A DNA stretch of 64,000 nt from Chelydra serpentina. Taxonomy: Eukaryota; Chordata; Testudines; Chelydridae. Both the position numbers and the translations under genes were made by a program. Positions 1 through 10,852 of this stretch are shown here, piece after piece; within the stretch, counting starts at the first letter, position 1, and every line of letters starts with the position of its first letter. The notes beneath the pieces were generated by a model. That model saw nothing but the letters and a program-made list of their open reading frames with translations. It was not told where the DNA came from and made no database searches. The DNA is taken from contig JBAIAC010000001.1 of NCBI GenBank assembly GCA_037349315.1, forward strand, positions 37,200,001 through 37,264,000, written 5' to 3'.

Positions 1-175
1 GAAGTCGACATGGCCATGTCGAATTTAGCGCTACTCCCCTCGTCGGGGAGGAGTACAGAAATCGAATTAAAGAGCCATTTATATCAAAATAAATAGCTTC
101 GTAATGTGGACGGGTGCAGGGTTAAATCGAGTTAACGCTGCTAAATTCGACAAAGTCCTAGTGTAGACCAGGCCT
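1..175. mobile_element. Harbinger-type MITE, right end (cut by window edge)
   Basis: The segment ends in GTGTAGACCAGGCC followed by TTA. This is the inverted complement of the GGnCnnGTCTACAC ends seen on other elements in this window (50897, 54341). The body has the same CpG-rich, TCGA-containing style. The left end lies outside the window. TTA flanks fit the 3-bp target duplication of PIF/Harbinger elements. Confidence 0.6.
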
Positions 176-2875
176 TAGATAGGAGCTCAGTGACTAACCC
201 AAGAATAAGAGAGAGAACAGTTGCCCCTCTGGAGAGACCATGCCATTTTTCTGTAATCCCTGCACAGCATCCAGATGCTATGGTGATAGACACTTTATAA
301 ACGCTGATAAAGTTATGCAGACACAGAAAGATATCATCCTTTCTGGGTAGTAGTCAGGGGAAAAAAAATAAAATCAGTCACATTTTATGAACCCTGAAAA
401 TTTGTGTTCTACTGACACCTAAAATATATTAAAATCACCTTTCCTAACCTCTAGGCTCTTTAACAAGTTTAAAAACACACACAAAATTAAGACAACAACC
501 CACCCAAAACAGCCCCAGCATAACAAAACCATCAATCAAGACATCTGAAAATATAATCAAAACTCCCACCACTCTCAAAAATAAATGAAATGGTAATTCA
601 GATGACAAATTCATAATTTTGCCAAAAATACTGAAAGAATTAGGATTCTCATCCCAAATTCTGCTCCAGCTACACAAACATAAATCCTGAGTAACTCTAC
701 TGAAGTTAATGGAGTTATTCTAGATTTACACCAATACAACTAAGTAGAATTTGAACTCTGTTTTTAAATCAGCTTAACTTCTTTCACCCAAGAAAGTAAT
801 TTTTGAAATTCTTTAAATCTTTGATTTCTAATCATACAGGCCAGATTCTGATCTCATTTACAGCAGGATAAATCCAAAGAGTTTCTCCAATTTGTATATA
901 AAAAACAACAACATATGAACCATTGCGGAGTGAACTGCATTACTCTACCATCGCCTCTTAAAACACAAGAAGAGGCAGCAGCATGTCTAATACACATTAT
1001 GGGGAGAAATTTTAGTCAAATTGTTTATGTGATCAGTAACAGCAGATAAAAAAAAGTTGCATTGTATGGTCACAGCAATTCTCAGCTGCCCTTTTATTGA
1101 AGAAACTGAACAACACAGACTGCTATCAGATCATAGGATGACAAAATGAGAGGCCACATTTGTACTACATCAAAAAAAATGTATTGTCTTTTTATACCCA
1201 CTTAACTGGGGGGTGGGGGGAGGGAGAGGGGAAATCAGTGACATTTTTATTTTTATAAATACCCAAGACAGGCATCTGCAACATGCCACAAATATGACCT
1301 AATTATTACAATTTAACTTCAACTAGCTGTGCAGTGATTACTGTGTTGAAACACCACTGTTTTCCATAAAGCTGAGTTTCTAAAATGTGGAATGTTAAAG
1401 TACAAATCTGATAGCAAAACCATGGGACCAACATTGCTCCTCTTGAAGTCAATGGGAGTTTTACTATTGATTTCAATAAGAGCAAAATTGGGCACTAGGG
1501 CCAAAATTCAGCAGTGATGTACATAATAATGTAATGTGGGTATAAATTAGTCAGAAAATGGCAAGGTAAGTAGCAAAGCAGTAAACTTTACACTGATTTT
1601 GTATTTGTGGAGGGTGAAATTCACCCTTCTGCAGAGGGCCAGCCTAAGGCCCTTAGGCTGCTGTGAGATAAAAGTGGTGGAAAGGCCTTGTGTGGGTCTT
1701 CTGCCCAGAGATTAATTTTGCCCTCAGAGTACAGGGAGTGGTACAGGGGTAAATTGAAGTGCAGAGCTGATTTATCTTACATCTCCTCCTTGGCTGCTTT
1801 TCCTGCTACATTCTCTTGCGCCATTAGCATGTAAATTGCACTCATTTTGTACCTAATGAATGCCAGATCAATCCAAGTTTCTGTTTTCTGAGCTTAATGC
1901 TAATAGTTTTGTTGTAAAGCACGTGATTTTTCAATTTTCTCTTTATGTTTACATGCTTGTGTCAGCATGTTGTCTGATGCCTCTTACACTTTGTGAATCC
2001 TATGATGATACGAAAATAGGTTTTTGCTCACTCTATTATTTGGTTTTATTTAAACTTGTTTAATCTGAAAAATAAAATAAAGTTTTACCTATTGGTTAAA
2101 ACATGACCACACACCAAATCTCAGCCAACTGGATTAGGTTTTAAAATCCCTGGGGAGAAGTAAAATGGCTTCCCTTCATCCTGTTTTCTTTTTTCAAGGG
2201 AAGTGCAAAATATCTTACTTTTCCAGTAGCCCCCAACTCAGTTTTCTACCTCCCCAGGACTTTCCTCTCAGTAAGCACATTCTCTGTTAAAGTAGGAAGA
2301 GAGCACTTTTTTGGCTTTGACGTGCCCCGTGTCCCACATTGCCTGCTGGTAGTGCAGTGCAGTAAAGGAGGTACATGTGCAGTCTTAACAAAGAATCTCT
2401 ATCGATCTACACATTTTAATGTGTAGTACCTAAATACCCAATACATAACATTAGAAAAGAGCAACTCTGGATCAAATTATTCTCCCAGACTCATTTTTAA
2501 GCCCAATGGATACCCAGGATGCAGAAGTTTCATGATAGGAATGATGCTGTACTATCTCTAGTTTCATTACTGGGAGAAGGACTGTAAAATAGAAGTAAAT
2601 CTTGCATCAGTTACTGGTATAATCTTGCACAGCTGATTGCCGACAAATTTATTCCTAACTTACTGGAAAGATAAAGAATGCCATGTAAGTAAGCATAGTA
2701 ACTGACAACACAACATTCTGCAGTTTTGGGGGGACTGTAATTCTCACTGAAGTTAACATTATGATACAAATGAGTTGTTTTAATTCACGTAATGGTCATT
2801 ACTGCTATTTTTCCCAAAATATACTGCAATAGGGGTGGTCTCATTAGTTGCAAACTACAAAGATCAATACCACCA
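176..2875. other. Intronic sequence, no gene recognised
   Basis: AT-rich sequence with only short, unsupported reading frames. Fragments near 689-760 and 840-885 (a 'gagtaactc..tgaagt..aatggagttat' pattern and a 'cagattctgatct' end) resemble a common palindromic amniote MITE, too decayed to delimit. A G-rich tract is listed separately. Confidence 0.5.
1208..1231 (+). repeat. G-rich tract with quadruplex pattern
   Basis: Four guanine runs (6, 6, 3 and 4 bases) are separated by 1-3 base spacers on the plus strand, which fits the usual G-quadruplex pattern. It lies on the non-template strand opposite to LTBP1 transcription, inside intron 2. Any role is speculative. Confidence 0.5.
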
Positions 2876-3535
2876 CAGTCAGAATGGATTAATTTAAATA
2901 AAATTAAATAAAATTAATTTAAATCACTGATTTGAATCATAGGACTGGAAAGGACCTCTAGAGGTCATCTAGTCCCGTCCCCTGCACTCATGGCAGGACT
3001 AAGTATTATCTAGACCACTCCCGACAAGTGTTTGTCTAACCTGCTCTTAAAAATCTCCAATGATAGAGATTCCACAATCTCCCTAAACAGTTTATTCCAG
3101 CGCTCAACCACCCTGACAGTTAGAAAGTTTTTCCTAATGTCCAACCTAAACCTCCCTTGCTGCAATTTAAGGCCATTGCTTCTGGTCATATCCTCAGAGA
3201 TTAAGAACAACAATTTTTCTCCCTTCTCCTTGTAACAACCTTTTATGTACTTGAAAACTGTTATCATGCCCCTCTCAGTCTTCTCTTTTCCAGAGTAAAC
3301 AAACTCATAGGTCATGTTTTCTAAATCTTTAATCATTTTCGTTGCTCTTCTCTGGACTTTCTCCAATTTGTCCACATCTTTCCTGAAATGCGGCACCCAG
3401 AACTGGGCACAATACTCCACGTGAGGCCTATTCAGCACGGAATCATGATTTAAATAAGCAAGCAGGAAATCTGGATTTAAATCATCAAGGTTAATCGTGT
3501 TTTGCATTTGTACTTTTTAGTTATTTACCTAAACT
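2876..3535. mobile_element. TTTAAATC-rich DNA element remnant split by a CR1
   Basis: On both sides of the CR1 fragment there are runs of the ATTTAAATCA / TGATTTAAAT motif (2890-2937 and 3443-3490). The outer left edge resembles the 'gtggattgatttaaatca' start of a turtle element I recall. The CR1 appears to have inserted into it. A similar motif recurs near 5100-5150, so the parent element may have been larger. Family not determined. Confidence 0.4.
2935..3438 (-). mobile_element. CR1 LINE, 3' part
   Basis: Reading on the minus strand, the product matches the CR1 ORF2 C-terminus. It shows the LEYCAQFWVPHFRKDV segment, a VQRRATKMIKDLE segment, LQQGRFRLDIRK and a final LDKHLSG, followed by the CR1 3' UTR with the 'ggacctctagaggtcatctagtcc' block. 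It is 5'-truncated, as is usual for CR1, and carries a small frame loss after the QRRAT segment. The terminal ATTCTATG-type octamers are mostly lost. Confidence 0.88.
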
Positions 3536-3560
3536 AAGGTTGCTAGCCAAGCCCACCAAC

Positions 3561-3750
3561 GGGGGGAGCGGGGTGGCGCAAAGGGGGCAATTGCCCAGGG
3601 GCCCCCGGCCACTGCTGCAGTAGCAGCAGCAGCCAGGAGCCCCATGACCTTTTAAAATCACCCGGGTGGGCCGCAGGGCACCTAGGCACGCAAGACCGCT
3701 CTGGGCCCTGCGCTTTGGGGGACCCCGCAGGCTGGGGTGGGCAGTCCCGG
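3561..3750. mobile_element. GC-rich hAT-like fragment
   Basis: A GC-rich island in AT-rich intron contains 'gctgcagtagcagcagcagcc' and 'gagccccatgaccttttaaaat'. These closely resemble the internal units of the hairpin-array hAT at 24590-25449. No clear ends or target duplication were found. Confidence 0.4.
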
Positions 3751-3769
3751 AATTGATGAATTCGTCACT

Positions 3770-3880
3770 TGAAACCCAAGTTCAACTCCCTACCCTCCCA
3801 TGGACTGCCTCTGACCTTGGGTGAGTCACTCAGCCTCTTTGGGCTTCAGTTCCCCATCTGTAAAATGGGGTCCCAGAGAA
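3770..3880 (+). mobile_element. MIR-type SINE fragment
   Basis: Contains the MIR core order: 'tgaccttgggtgagtcactcagcctct', then 'cagttccccatctgtaaaatgggg'. The head and tail are missing. Ancient amniote SINE, non-functional. Confidence 0.75.
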
Positions 3881-5420
3881 CAGATAGATACTACAGGAAG
3901 AAATACTGCCCTTTGAGGTATAAAGTTAATTGCAGGATACATTTATTAGTATGTTAGAAAATGGTTAATGATGCATTTCTTATTTACTAGATTAATTTTT
4001 TATTTGCAATTTGTGTCAAGCTCTATATTTGGATGGAAATTCAAATTCAATTACAATGCACAAAAAGAGCATTTAAATTTTTTTTATTAAATAAAATTAC
4101 CTTAAATTTGCTGGATACAAGAAAAAAAGTTTAACACGTTTTACATTTAAAACTAATTGACTAAACAAAGGAAGTATTATCTGTACTTAGTGTACTGAAA
4201 TGATTGTTTCTGGTCACCATGTGCTTCAAGATTTTACAATTAGTAGCATGGGCAGCAGGTGGAGCCCCACTTCGGGAAGGCTAGCCCCCGGCTCTGCCCC
4301 GTCCATCCGCCCCCACTCCTTGCGGCCCGAGCCCCCGCAGCTATGCCTCCACTTCCGTAGACCCCAAGCCACCTGCAGGAAAATTCAAAAGCTCTTCTCT
4401 TCTTCTCTCTTCCGGAAGAAGAACTTGAGCTTCTGATATGCCACATGCAGGTATGCCCCTGACGAGGTGGTGTGTTTTACTCAGCATCCCAGGTTCATCA
4501 GTAATCTCCCTGGAGATTGTTGATGAACCGAGGAAGCTGAATAGCACATACCGTCTTCTCACCTGCCCGGGAATCTGCGTGGAGCATAATTAAAAGCAAA
4601 AATTTCCCCCGCCAAACTGCAACAGGTGTCCTGTAGCAGCAGTTGCGCTGGGGGAGGGTGAGCCTCCCCTGGCCTATTATACCCACCGCCCATGATTAGT
4701 AGATCTCATCCTCTCACATCTAGTTTATATTCATAGATTGGAAGAGGAAAATAAGCTTCCCTGATTTATCAGCACCCAGATTCGTTCCTTAACTTTGAAT
4801 AAACTAGTCATTTAACTGAACTAGTTGAATAAACTGAAATGTAGAAAATATTCTGTCAGCTCCTATAGAAGAGGCTGCTCTCAAAAACTGGTTTAGCACT
4901 TCACAAAAAACTCTGATTCCAGGTGCCTAGCCAGTGACTTCTACCAGTTCAGTTGCCTGACTTTCTTTAAAACTTGGCAGCAAATATGTACTGCTTAATA
5001 TTACTTTGTCTATTTAATTTTAATAAGTTTAGGCCTTAATATAAGTTACCAATTTCAAAATTAATATTAATATGTTTATTTAAAAAAAACAAAACCCCCT
5101 CTATTTAAATTTTAAAAATCCGATTTAAAATTTAACCCACGAAACTTGGGAATCCTACGCCAAAAAAAACAACCTTTCAGCTGTATGCCAGGAATTTCCA
5201 TAAATAAGATTAATCTAGACAGAGATAAAAGCTGCAAAGTCACCTCATTTTTTCTCCTTCAAATCTTCTTTAAAACTCCTCTGCTGCGATGCCAACAAAA
5301 ACTCAACTGTGTGTAAGGGACTGGTATTCTATGACCAATGCTTTTCATCTGAGCAGTTTTGTCTCACAGTTACCTTATGTTCCCCGTCTGTTTGTTGTAT
5401 CCACCTGTTATCTCGTCTTT
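3881..5420. other. Intronic sequence, no gene recognised
   Basis: AT-rich apart from a GC-rich patch at about 4245-4440 that yields short overlapping reading frames on both strands without recognisable domains. A 'ctatttaaattttaaaaatccgatttaaa' stretch near 5100-5150 resembles the TTTAAATC element at 2876. Confidence 0.4.
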
Positions 5421-5547
5421 TATTTAGATTGTAAATTCTTTGGTATAGGGACCATCTTTTATTATGTGTTTGTACAGCATCCACACATTGGAGCCCTGAT
5501 TCATGACTGGGCCCCCTAGGTCCCATTGAAATACAAAACAAAACAAA
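5421..5547 (+). mobile_element. L2-type LINE 3' tail
   Basis: The phrase order 'agattgtaaattctttgg..agggacc', 'tatgtgtttgtacagca', 'ggagccctgatt' and a final run of AAAC repeats is the L2 3'-end pattern of amniotes. Only the tail is present. Confidence 0.6.
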
Positions 5548-7504
5548 CAATCAGGTTTTAGAGGCATAAAGGGGCCAGAAGCCAATCAGGAATTCCTCTG
5601 TAGAGGTTCCCAAAGTGGCATGGTATAAGGGCCCTACACTGCCCTCCTCACCCTTGTAGCCCCCTGGCATGAGGCTTTGTGAAAGGCAGGGGAAGAGGGG
5701 TGTTTTGGTGTTGGAGGCATATGTCCTCAATATTCAGTACTCCAGCTATTTCTGAGCTATGGAGTGGCCCATGGGTGGCTGTGAGAAGCCACTACTGCTT
5801 TAAATTATGCTGGGAATTGGTCAAGCCAGAATTTGGAGGTCACAATAGTGGTTTAAAGAAATCAATAAAATTACACTGGTTTAAAACTGGAATAATGCAG
5901 TGTTGAACCAAGCCCACTATATATATATATCAGTAGGTGGTTAACAGAAGCATAGCTACACCATCTGTATCAGATCCTATACCACTCAGACCTGATCATT
6001 TGAATCTCACTCCCAACACAGTGGTGAAAGGGTCTCAATTTCAAAATAAACAAAGAGCTTCCAAGTCTCAGCATGAAATGTTAGTCCTGCAAAAGGAAGA
6101 AATACAGAAGGGGGGGAAAATGTGATATTCACTCTAATCAGACATTTAATCAAACAGTATTCTTATGAATAATGCTCTAAATGTGAAACAATTGTTTTAA
6201 AAAGTAAAGAATGGGGAAGGAGAGTTTTGAAAGTTATCAAGTGTCAGTATGTGATATCAGCTGAAAGAAAGCCTTGAAACTCCTGTAATATTTCACCATA
6301 AAATATTCTCTTAAGTACCAATAAAATACTCTTGCAATTCAACAATTGATCTATATATTCCCTCTGGCACCACCAAAGGAAATGCAAATACAATAAAATC
6401 ACTTAAATGTAAACTGCCATTCCAATATATTTTAGGTTTTAGTCAATATATTTAGTTACTTTATTAATTTAATATAATAAATTAATGTAGTACACTTTAT
6501 TTAAAACAGTAATAAATATCTTTAGAACAATTTCAATTCTGTAAACCTTATACTTTCAGGCCCCTATCCTGGAAACATTTGCATGCCTATTAACTATAAG
6601 CACATGAGCACAGTGGTAGTTCTGTTGAAGACAAAAAGCATGGGGTTAGTTCCAAAGTTAAGCACATGCAAAAGCGTTGGAGGATTAGAGCTGTAAATTC
6701 CAAAGGGGGGGCTGAGCACCTAATGTATTCTTTTTATAATTACAGGTTTGACCGCATGGTTCCACTAGCGAAGGGGAAACTAGAGTATACACTCCAGAAG
6801 CTCTGCACTGCTCTGGTGCTGCAAAGCAACCTAATTGACCAGTTCACTCTGGCTGCTTTGTGCTACTACAGAATGGCATAAAGCATCTAGAACATACTGG
6901 TGAATATGGTTATAAAAGATATTTCTTAAAAATTTAAGGTTGATATTTCATATGTACATTTTTTGAAATACCACATGCAAACATTCTTTTTGAATGTATT
7001 GTTTACTGTGCATTCATGGAATTTTTAATTAAACAAAACAACCAAGGAAATTCCTAGACAGAAATTATGTGAGATGGAGTTAAGCTGAAAAAAATCTGTC
7101 AGTAATGCAGGGTAATATATACATCACAGGAATGTTTCAGTCATCTCAAAAACCTAGTTTTATAAGCCCAGGAAATTCAGAGTTAAGATTAAACTTTTAA
7201 AAAAGCCAAAAATTGCCCGAAGATCAATTGATAACAAAGAACATTAAAGTCTTCAAATTTGAAGTTAGTTTTAATGAATTTACAGACTTTTATTAATGTT
7301 ATGTAAAAAAATAGTAAACAGAGAAACTTAAAGATTTAATACAAGAAATAAGAAAGAACACAATTTCCACCTAAAAATGTTTCATATAAGAGAGCAAATA
7401 GGGTCAACTTCAGGCTTAATATAAGATGGTATAGCTCCACTGAAGTCAAATATATCTGTTTACACAGGGCTAAATTTGGTCCAAAATGTCCATATGTTTT
7501 GGGA
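5548..7504. other. Intronic sequence, no gene recognised
   Basis: AT-rich, with (TA)n at 5919-5929 and no long reading frame. Nothing beyond scattered decayed repeats was seen. Confidence 0.4.
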
Positions 7505-7610
7505 CAGATTTTCAGAATACATCAGCTCGTACTTAGGCACCCAAATGAAGTGATCAGATTTTTTTCAATGGGAGCTGCTGGATGCCCAGCACTTTTGAGA
7601 ATCTGACCCC
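7505..7610. mobile_element. Palindromic short MITE ('gatttt-cagaa' ends)
   Basis: The left edge 'agattttcagaatacat' and right edge 'cttttgagaatctgacc' are inverted relatives. Between them are 'ttaggcacccaaat' and 'caatgggagctgctg'. The same pattern recurs in weaker form near 11160-11235, 38180-38280 and 62465-62600. Confidence 0.5.
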
Positions 7611-8390
7611 AATTGTGGGTTTTAAAAACTTCGCTCTTGATTTTCAACTTGAACTGTAAAGTTCTTCCTCTCTAATAATGTCATTTTGTTTACAAGTTTA
7701 CTTTTTCAGTGTCTCCAGTGTAGCCTTTAATAAATTGAACAATACAGTGAAACCTGCATTTAGGATCACTTTCACTAAGCAACCCTTTGTCAAAAGTCAC
7801 TTCAAAGTCTCTTCAAAGTTCTCCATACATTCTTGACTATTATTTAAAGACCAGCTCTATCAGGCATGTGGTTTTTGCTTGTCTCTTGAGTGGTGGATTC
7901 AGATATTTTTCACTCTCAAAATTGAATGTTTAATTAATTGAAAATAATGACTATAATTTGTAACTTTATAAGTCTTCTTTATTTCTAGTGAGCCCAGACC
8001 TTAAACATTTCCTTCTTGTTCAAAGGATAAATTCATAATGAATTTTTACTTGTTAAAAGTGCACATAGCCAGCGATCAATTCAAATAGAACAGTGGCTTC
8101 CCAATAGCTCCATTACTGAACACATTGTCCCAATATGTATCAGTCTCCATGTGTTTGATGAAATATTGCCCATCCTTTCTTAATTTTCAAAATATCTGCT
8201 TTGATCTCTTTTCGCTAAGTTCTCCCATATAAAATAAAGTAAAAATTGTCAGACAAAATGCACACAACAGAGTAAGTTAAAAAAATATAGTCACTAGAGG
8301 TATGGTTAAAACAACATAAATGTGGCACTGTTTCAGATTCCAGTGTAGTAACATCTGGAAAAGATGTCTGGATCAATTTTAAGTCAAGAA
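7611..8390. other. Intronic sequence, nothing recognised
   Basis: AT-rich non-coding sequence without clear repeats or open frames. Confidence 0.4.
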
Positions 8391-9212
8391 GAGAAAAGTT
8401 AAAGAAGTATGGGCTGGATGAATGGACGATAAGATGGATAGAAAGCTGGCTAGATCATCGGGCTCAACAGTAGTGATCAATGGCTCAATGTCTAGTTGGC
8501 AGCCGGTATCAAGCAGAGTGCCCCAAAGGTCAGTCCTGAGGCTGGTTTTGTTCAATATCTTCATTAATTATCTTGAGGATGGCGTGGATTGCACCCTCAA
8601 CAAGTTTGCAGAGGACACTAAACTGGGAGGAGTGGTAGATATGCTGAAGGGTAGGGATAGGATACAGAAGGACCTAGACAAATTAGATGATTGGGCCAAA
8701 AGAAATCTGATGAGGTTCAACAAGGACAAGTGCAAAGTACTGCACTTAGGACGAAAGAATCCCATGCACTGCTACAGACTAGGGATCGAGCAGCTAGGCA
8801 GCAGTTCTGCAGAAAAAGACCTAGGGGTTACAGTGGACAAGAAGCTGAATATGAGTCAACAGTGTGCCCTTGTTGCCAAGAAGGCTAACGGCATTTTGGG
8901 CTGTATAAGTAGGAGCATTGCCAGCAGATCGAGGGATGTGATCATTCCCCCTCTATTCGGCATTGGTGAGGGCTCATCTGGAGTACTGTGTCCAGTTTTG
9001 GGCCCCACACTACAAGAAGGATGTGGAAAAATTGAAAAGAGTCCAGCGGAGGGCAACAAAAATTATTAGGGGGCTGGAGCACATGACTTATGAGGAGAGG
9101 CTGAGGGAACTGGGATTATTTAGTCTACAGAAGAGAAGAATGAGGGGGGATTTGATAGCTGCTTTCAACTACCTGAAAGGGGGTTCCAAAGAGGATGGAT
9201 CTAGACTGTTAC
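8391..9212 (+). mobile_element. CR1 LINE fragment (reverse transcriptase to C-terminus)
   Basis: The plus-strand frame 8422-9069 reads as the second half of a CR1 reverse transcriptase: SGVPQ-like 'SRVPQRSVL', then LFNIFINYLED, then the catalytic region FAEDTKLGG (normally FADDTKL, so one catalytic Asp is now Glu), then RFNKDKCKVLHLG. A frameshift near 8960 moves the rest ([52 protein letters not shown]) to another frame ending near 9212. Both the 5' part and the 3' UTR are missing. Confidence 0.9.
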
Positions 9213-10088
9213 CAGATTTGATCGTAAATCAGCTGAAAGAAATATAACAGCCATCTTGCAGATAGTTGTATACATTTTTCATTCAGCTTTTTTTTTAGTT
9301 CAGAAAAAACAAACAATACTATACTCTTTGAAAAGTGATATGATCCTTGTAATCCTTGTGGAGGAATTATGACGACCATCTATATCTTTCTGCACATGGA
9401 CTTTGTTCTTATCATAACTGTGAGGCCAAAGGGAATTCTTTCCCTAAATACGCATCTAATAAAAGTGTGCAACATGGTTGGAATTCTTAACTGGTCCATT
9501 TCAAAACATTTGATACATTCCTATATTGACTTCTATGATTGTGTAAACATGACCTCTAGGAATGGGACAAAAAACAATGCCTTCACTATATATTCTTATC
9601 TTTTGCTCCCAATATAAAAATAAGTGTGTGACTAGTATAATGTATAACAACATACTCAAAGATTCTTCTCTGCAACTTTATGGAATACTCTTAAAATGCC
9701 AAAGTACATCAGAAATTAAAGGCTGACTCAACTAGAGGCACTGAAAATTTCATGTTAGCAAAAGTACACCTTATTAGGCCAGTTACATGCTGCATATTGC
9801 ATTTTTTGATATTAATAATGTCCTTAACATAGCTTATAAAGCATATACTACTAAGGTAAAATGCGTGATTTGAAAAACATTTTAAGTGCATGATATAAGA
9901 ATATAATGAGTTTTGAAAGTGCAAGCAAAATTAAATTAAGTTTTCAGATGCTGCACATCCTTCTTTTGTTTTCAAATGCAGTGACCCAAAAGTATCCTCT
10001 CCCTATGCATCATTCTTACAGGTCCCCAATACACAGAAAAGCCAAAGAGACCAGAGCACTGATGTCATCAATGTTGCTTTGAGTTCAA
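9213..10088. other. Intronic sequence, nothing recognised
   Basis: AT-rich. Short frames only (for example 9369-9617) without domain features. Confidence 0.4.
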
Positions 10089-10852
10089 AGTGTGATGGAT
10101 CTGCAAAGCAGGGCACTAACACTCCCATCAGCCTTCTCCCCATTGTACATCCCCTTCCTCCTGGCTAAACAAGGATTACGTTTCCCATCAGCCCTGCCCC
10201 TCTCTCCTTTCCCTGGCCAGGTAAGGGAAAAGGTCCTGAACCAGGAAGTGCCTGGGATCTTTAGGGAGTGAGCAGCATGGCAGCAGGGAGCTGGAGAAAA
10301 GTCCCAGAATCTGTGGACAGAGCCACACTCAGAACAGGCTGTGACATCACAGTCTGCGTGGGACTTATGTCGGAGCAGCAGCAGCTGGGCAGGGAACTAG
10401 TGCAAAGTAGCCCCATTGAGACACACTAACTGAACCTGGCTTGGAAATCTTCAAGTGCCTATTTGCTTGGCCAGAGACTGGACTGGAGAGGACACCCCAG
10501 ACACAGTGCCTGAAGAGCCCTGACTGAACCGGACCACCTCAGGGACCCAAACAGGAGCCACTATTGCTCACTTTGAATTGTAACTCTTTAAGCCTCTGTA
10601 CACAGGGTATTTGCAACCTTTCCCTTTTCCTGTCAGCCCTAGTAAAATACCCTTTCACACTTAGCCATGTGTCTGAGTGGTTACAGGGACCCACCAGGGC
10701 TAGTGCCTTCAGGCTAGCTGCTGAAGCACCTACAGTGCTTGCCTCTGAGACACAGTACACTAGGCATGCTACTAGCACCCTAGGGGTTTGGGAAATAGAA
10801 TAACCCCAATAATTACAGAAGGACTGTGGCATAGAGTTTTAGAGCTCCAACA
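10089..10852 (+). mobile_element. Candidate solo LTR of an endogenous retrovirus-like element
   Basis: The block starts TGTGATGG and ends CCAACA, as LTRs do. It contains 'agtaaaatacc' as a possible poly(A) signal, followed by a U5-like stretch ('gtgtctgagtggttacaggg'). It differs in base composition from the flanks. No matching target duplication was found at the chosen edges, so the boundaries are uncertain. No internal viral genes are present. Confidence 0.4.

Noticed and set aside
2876..5160. One single large TTTAAATC transposon spanning the whole interval
   Set aside because: Similar motifs occur at both ends, but clear termini and a target duplication could not be shown.
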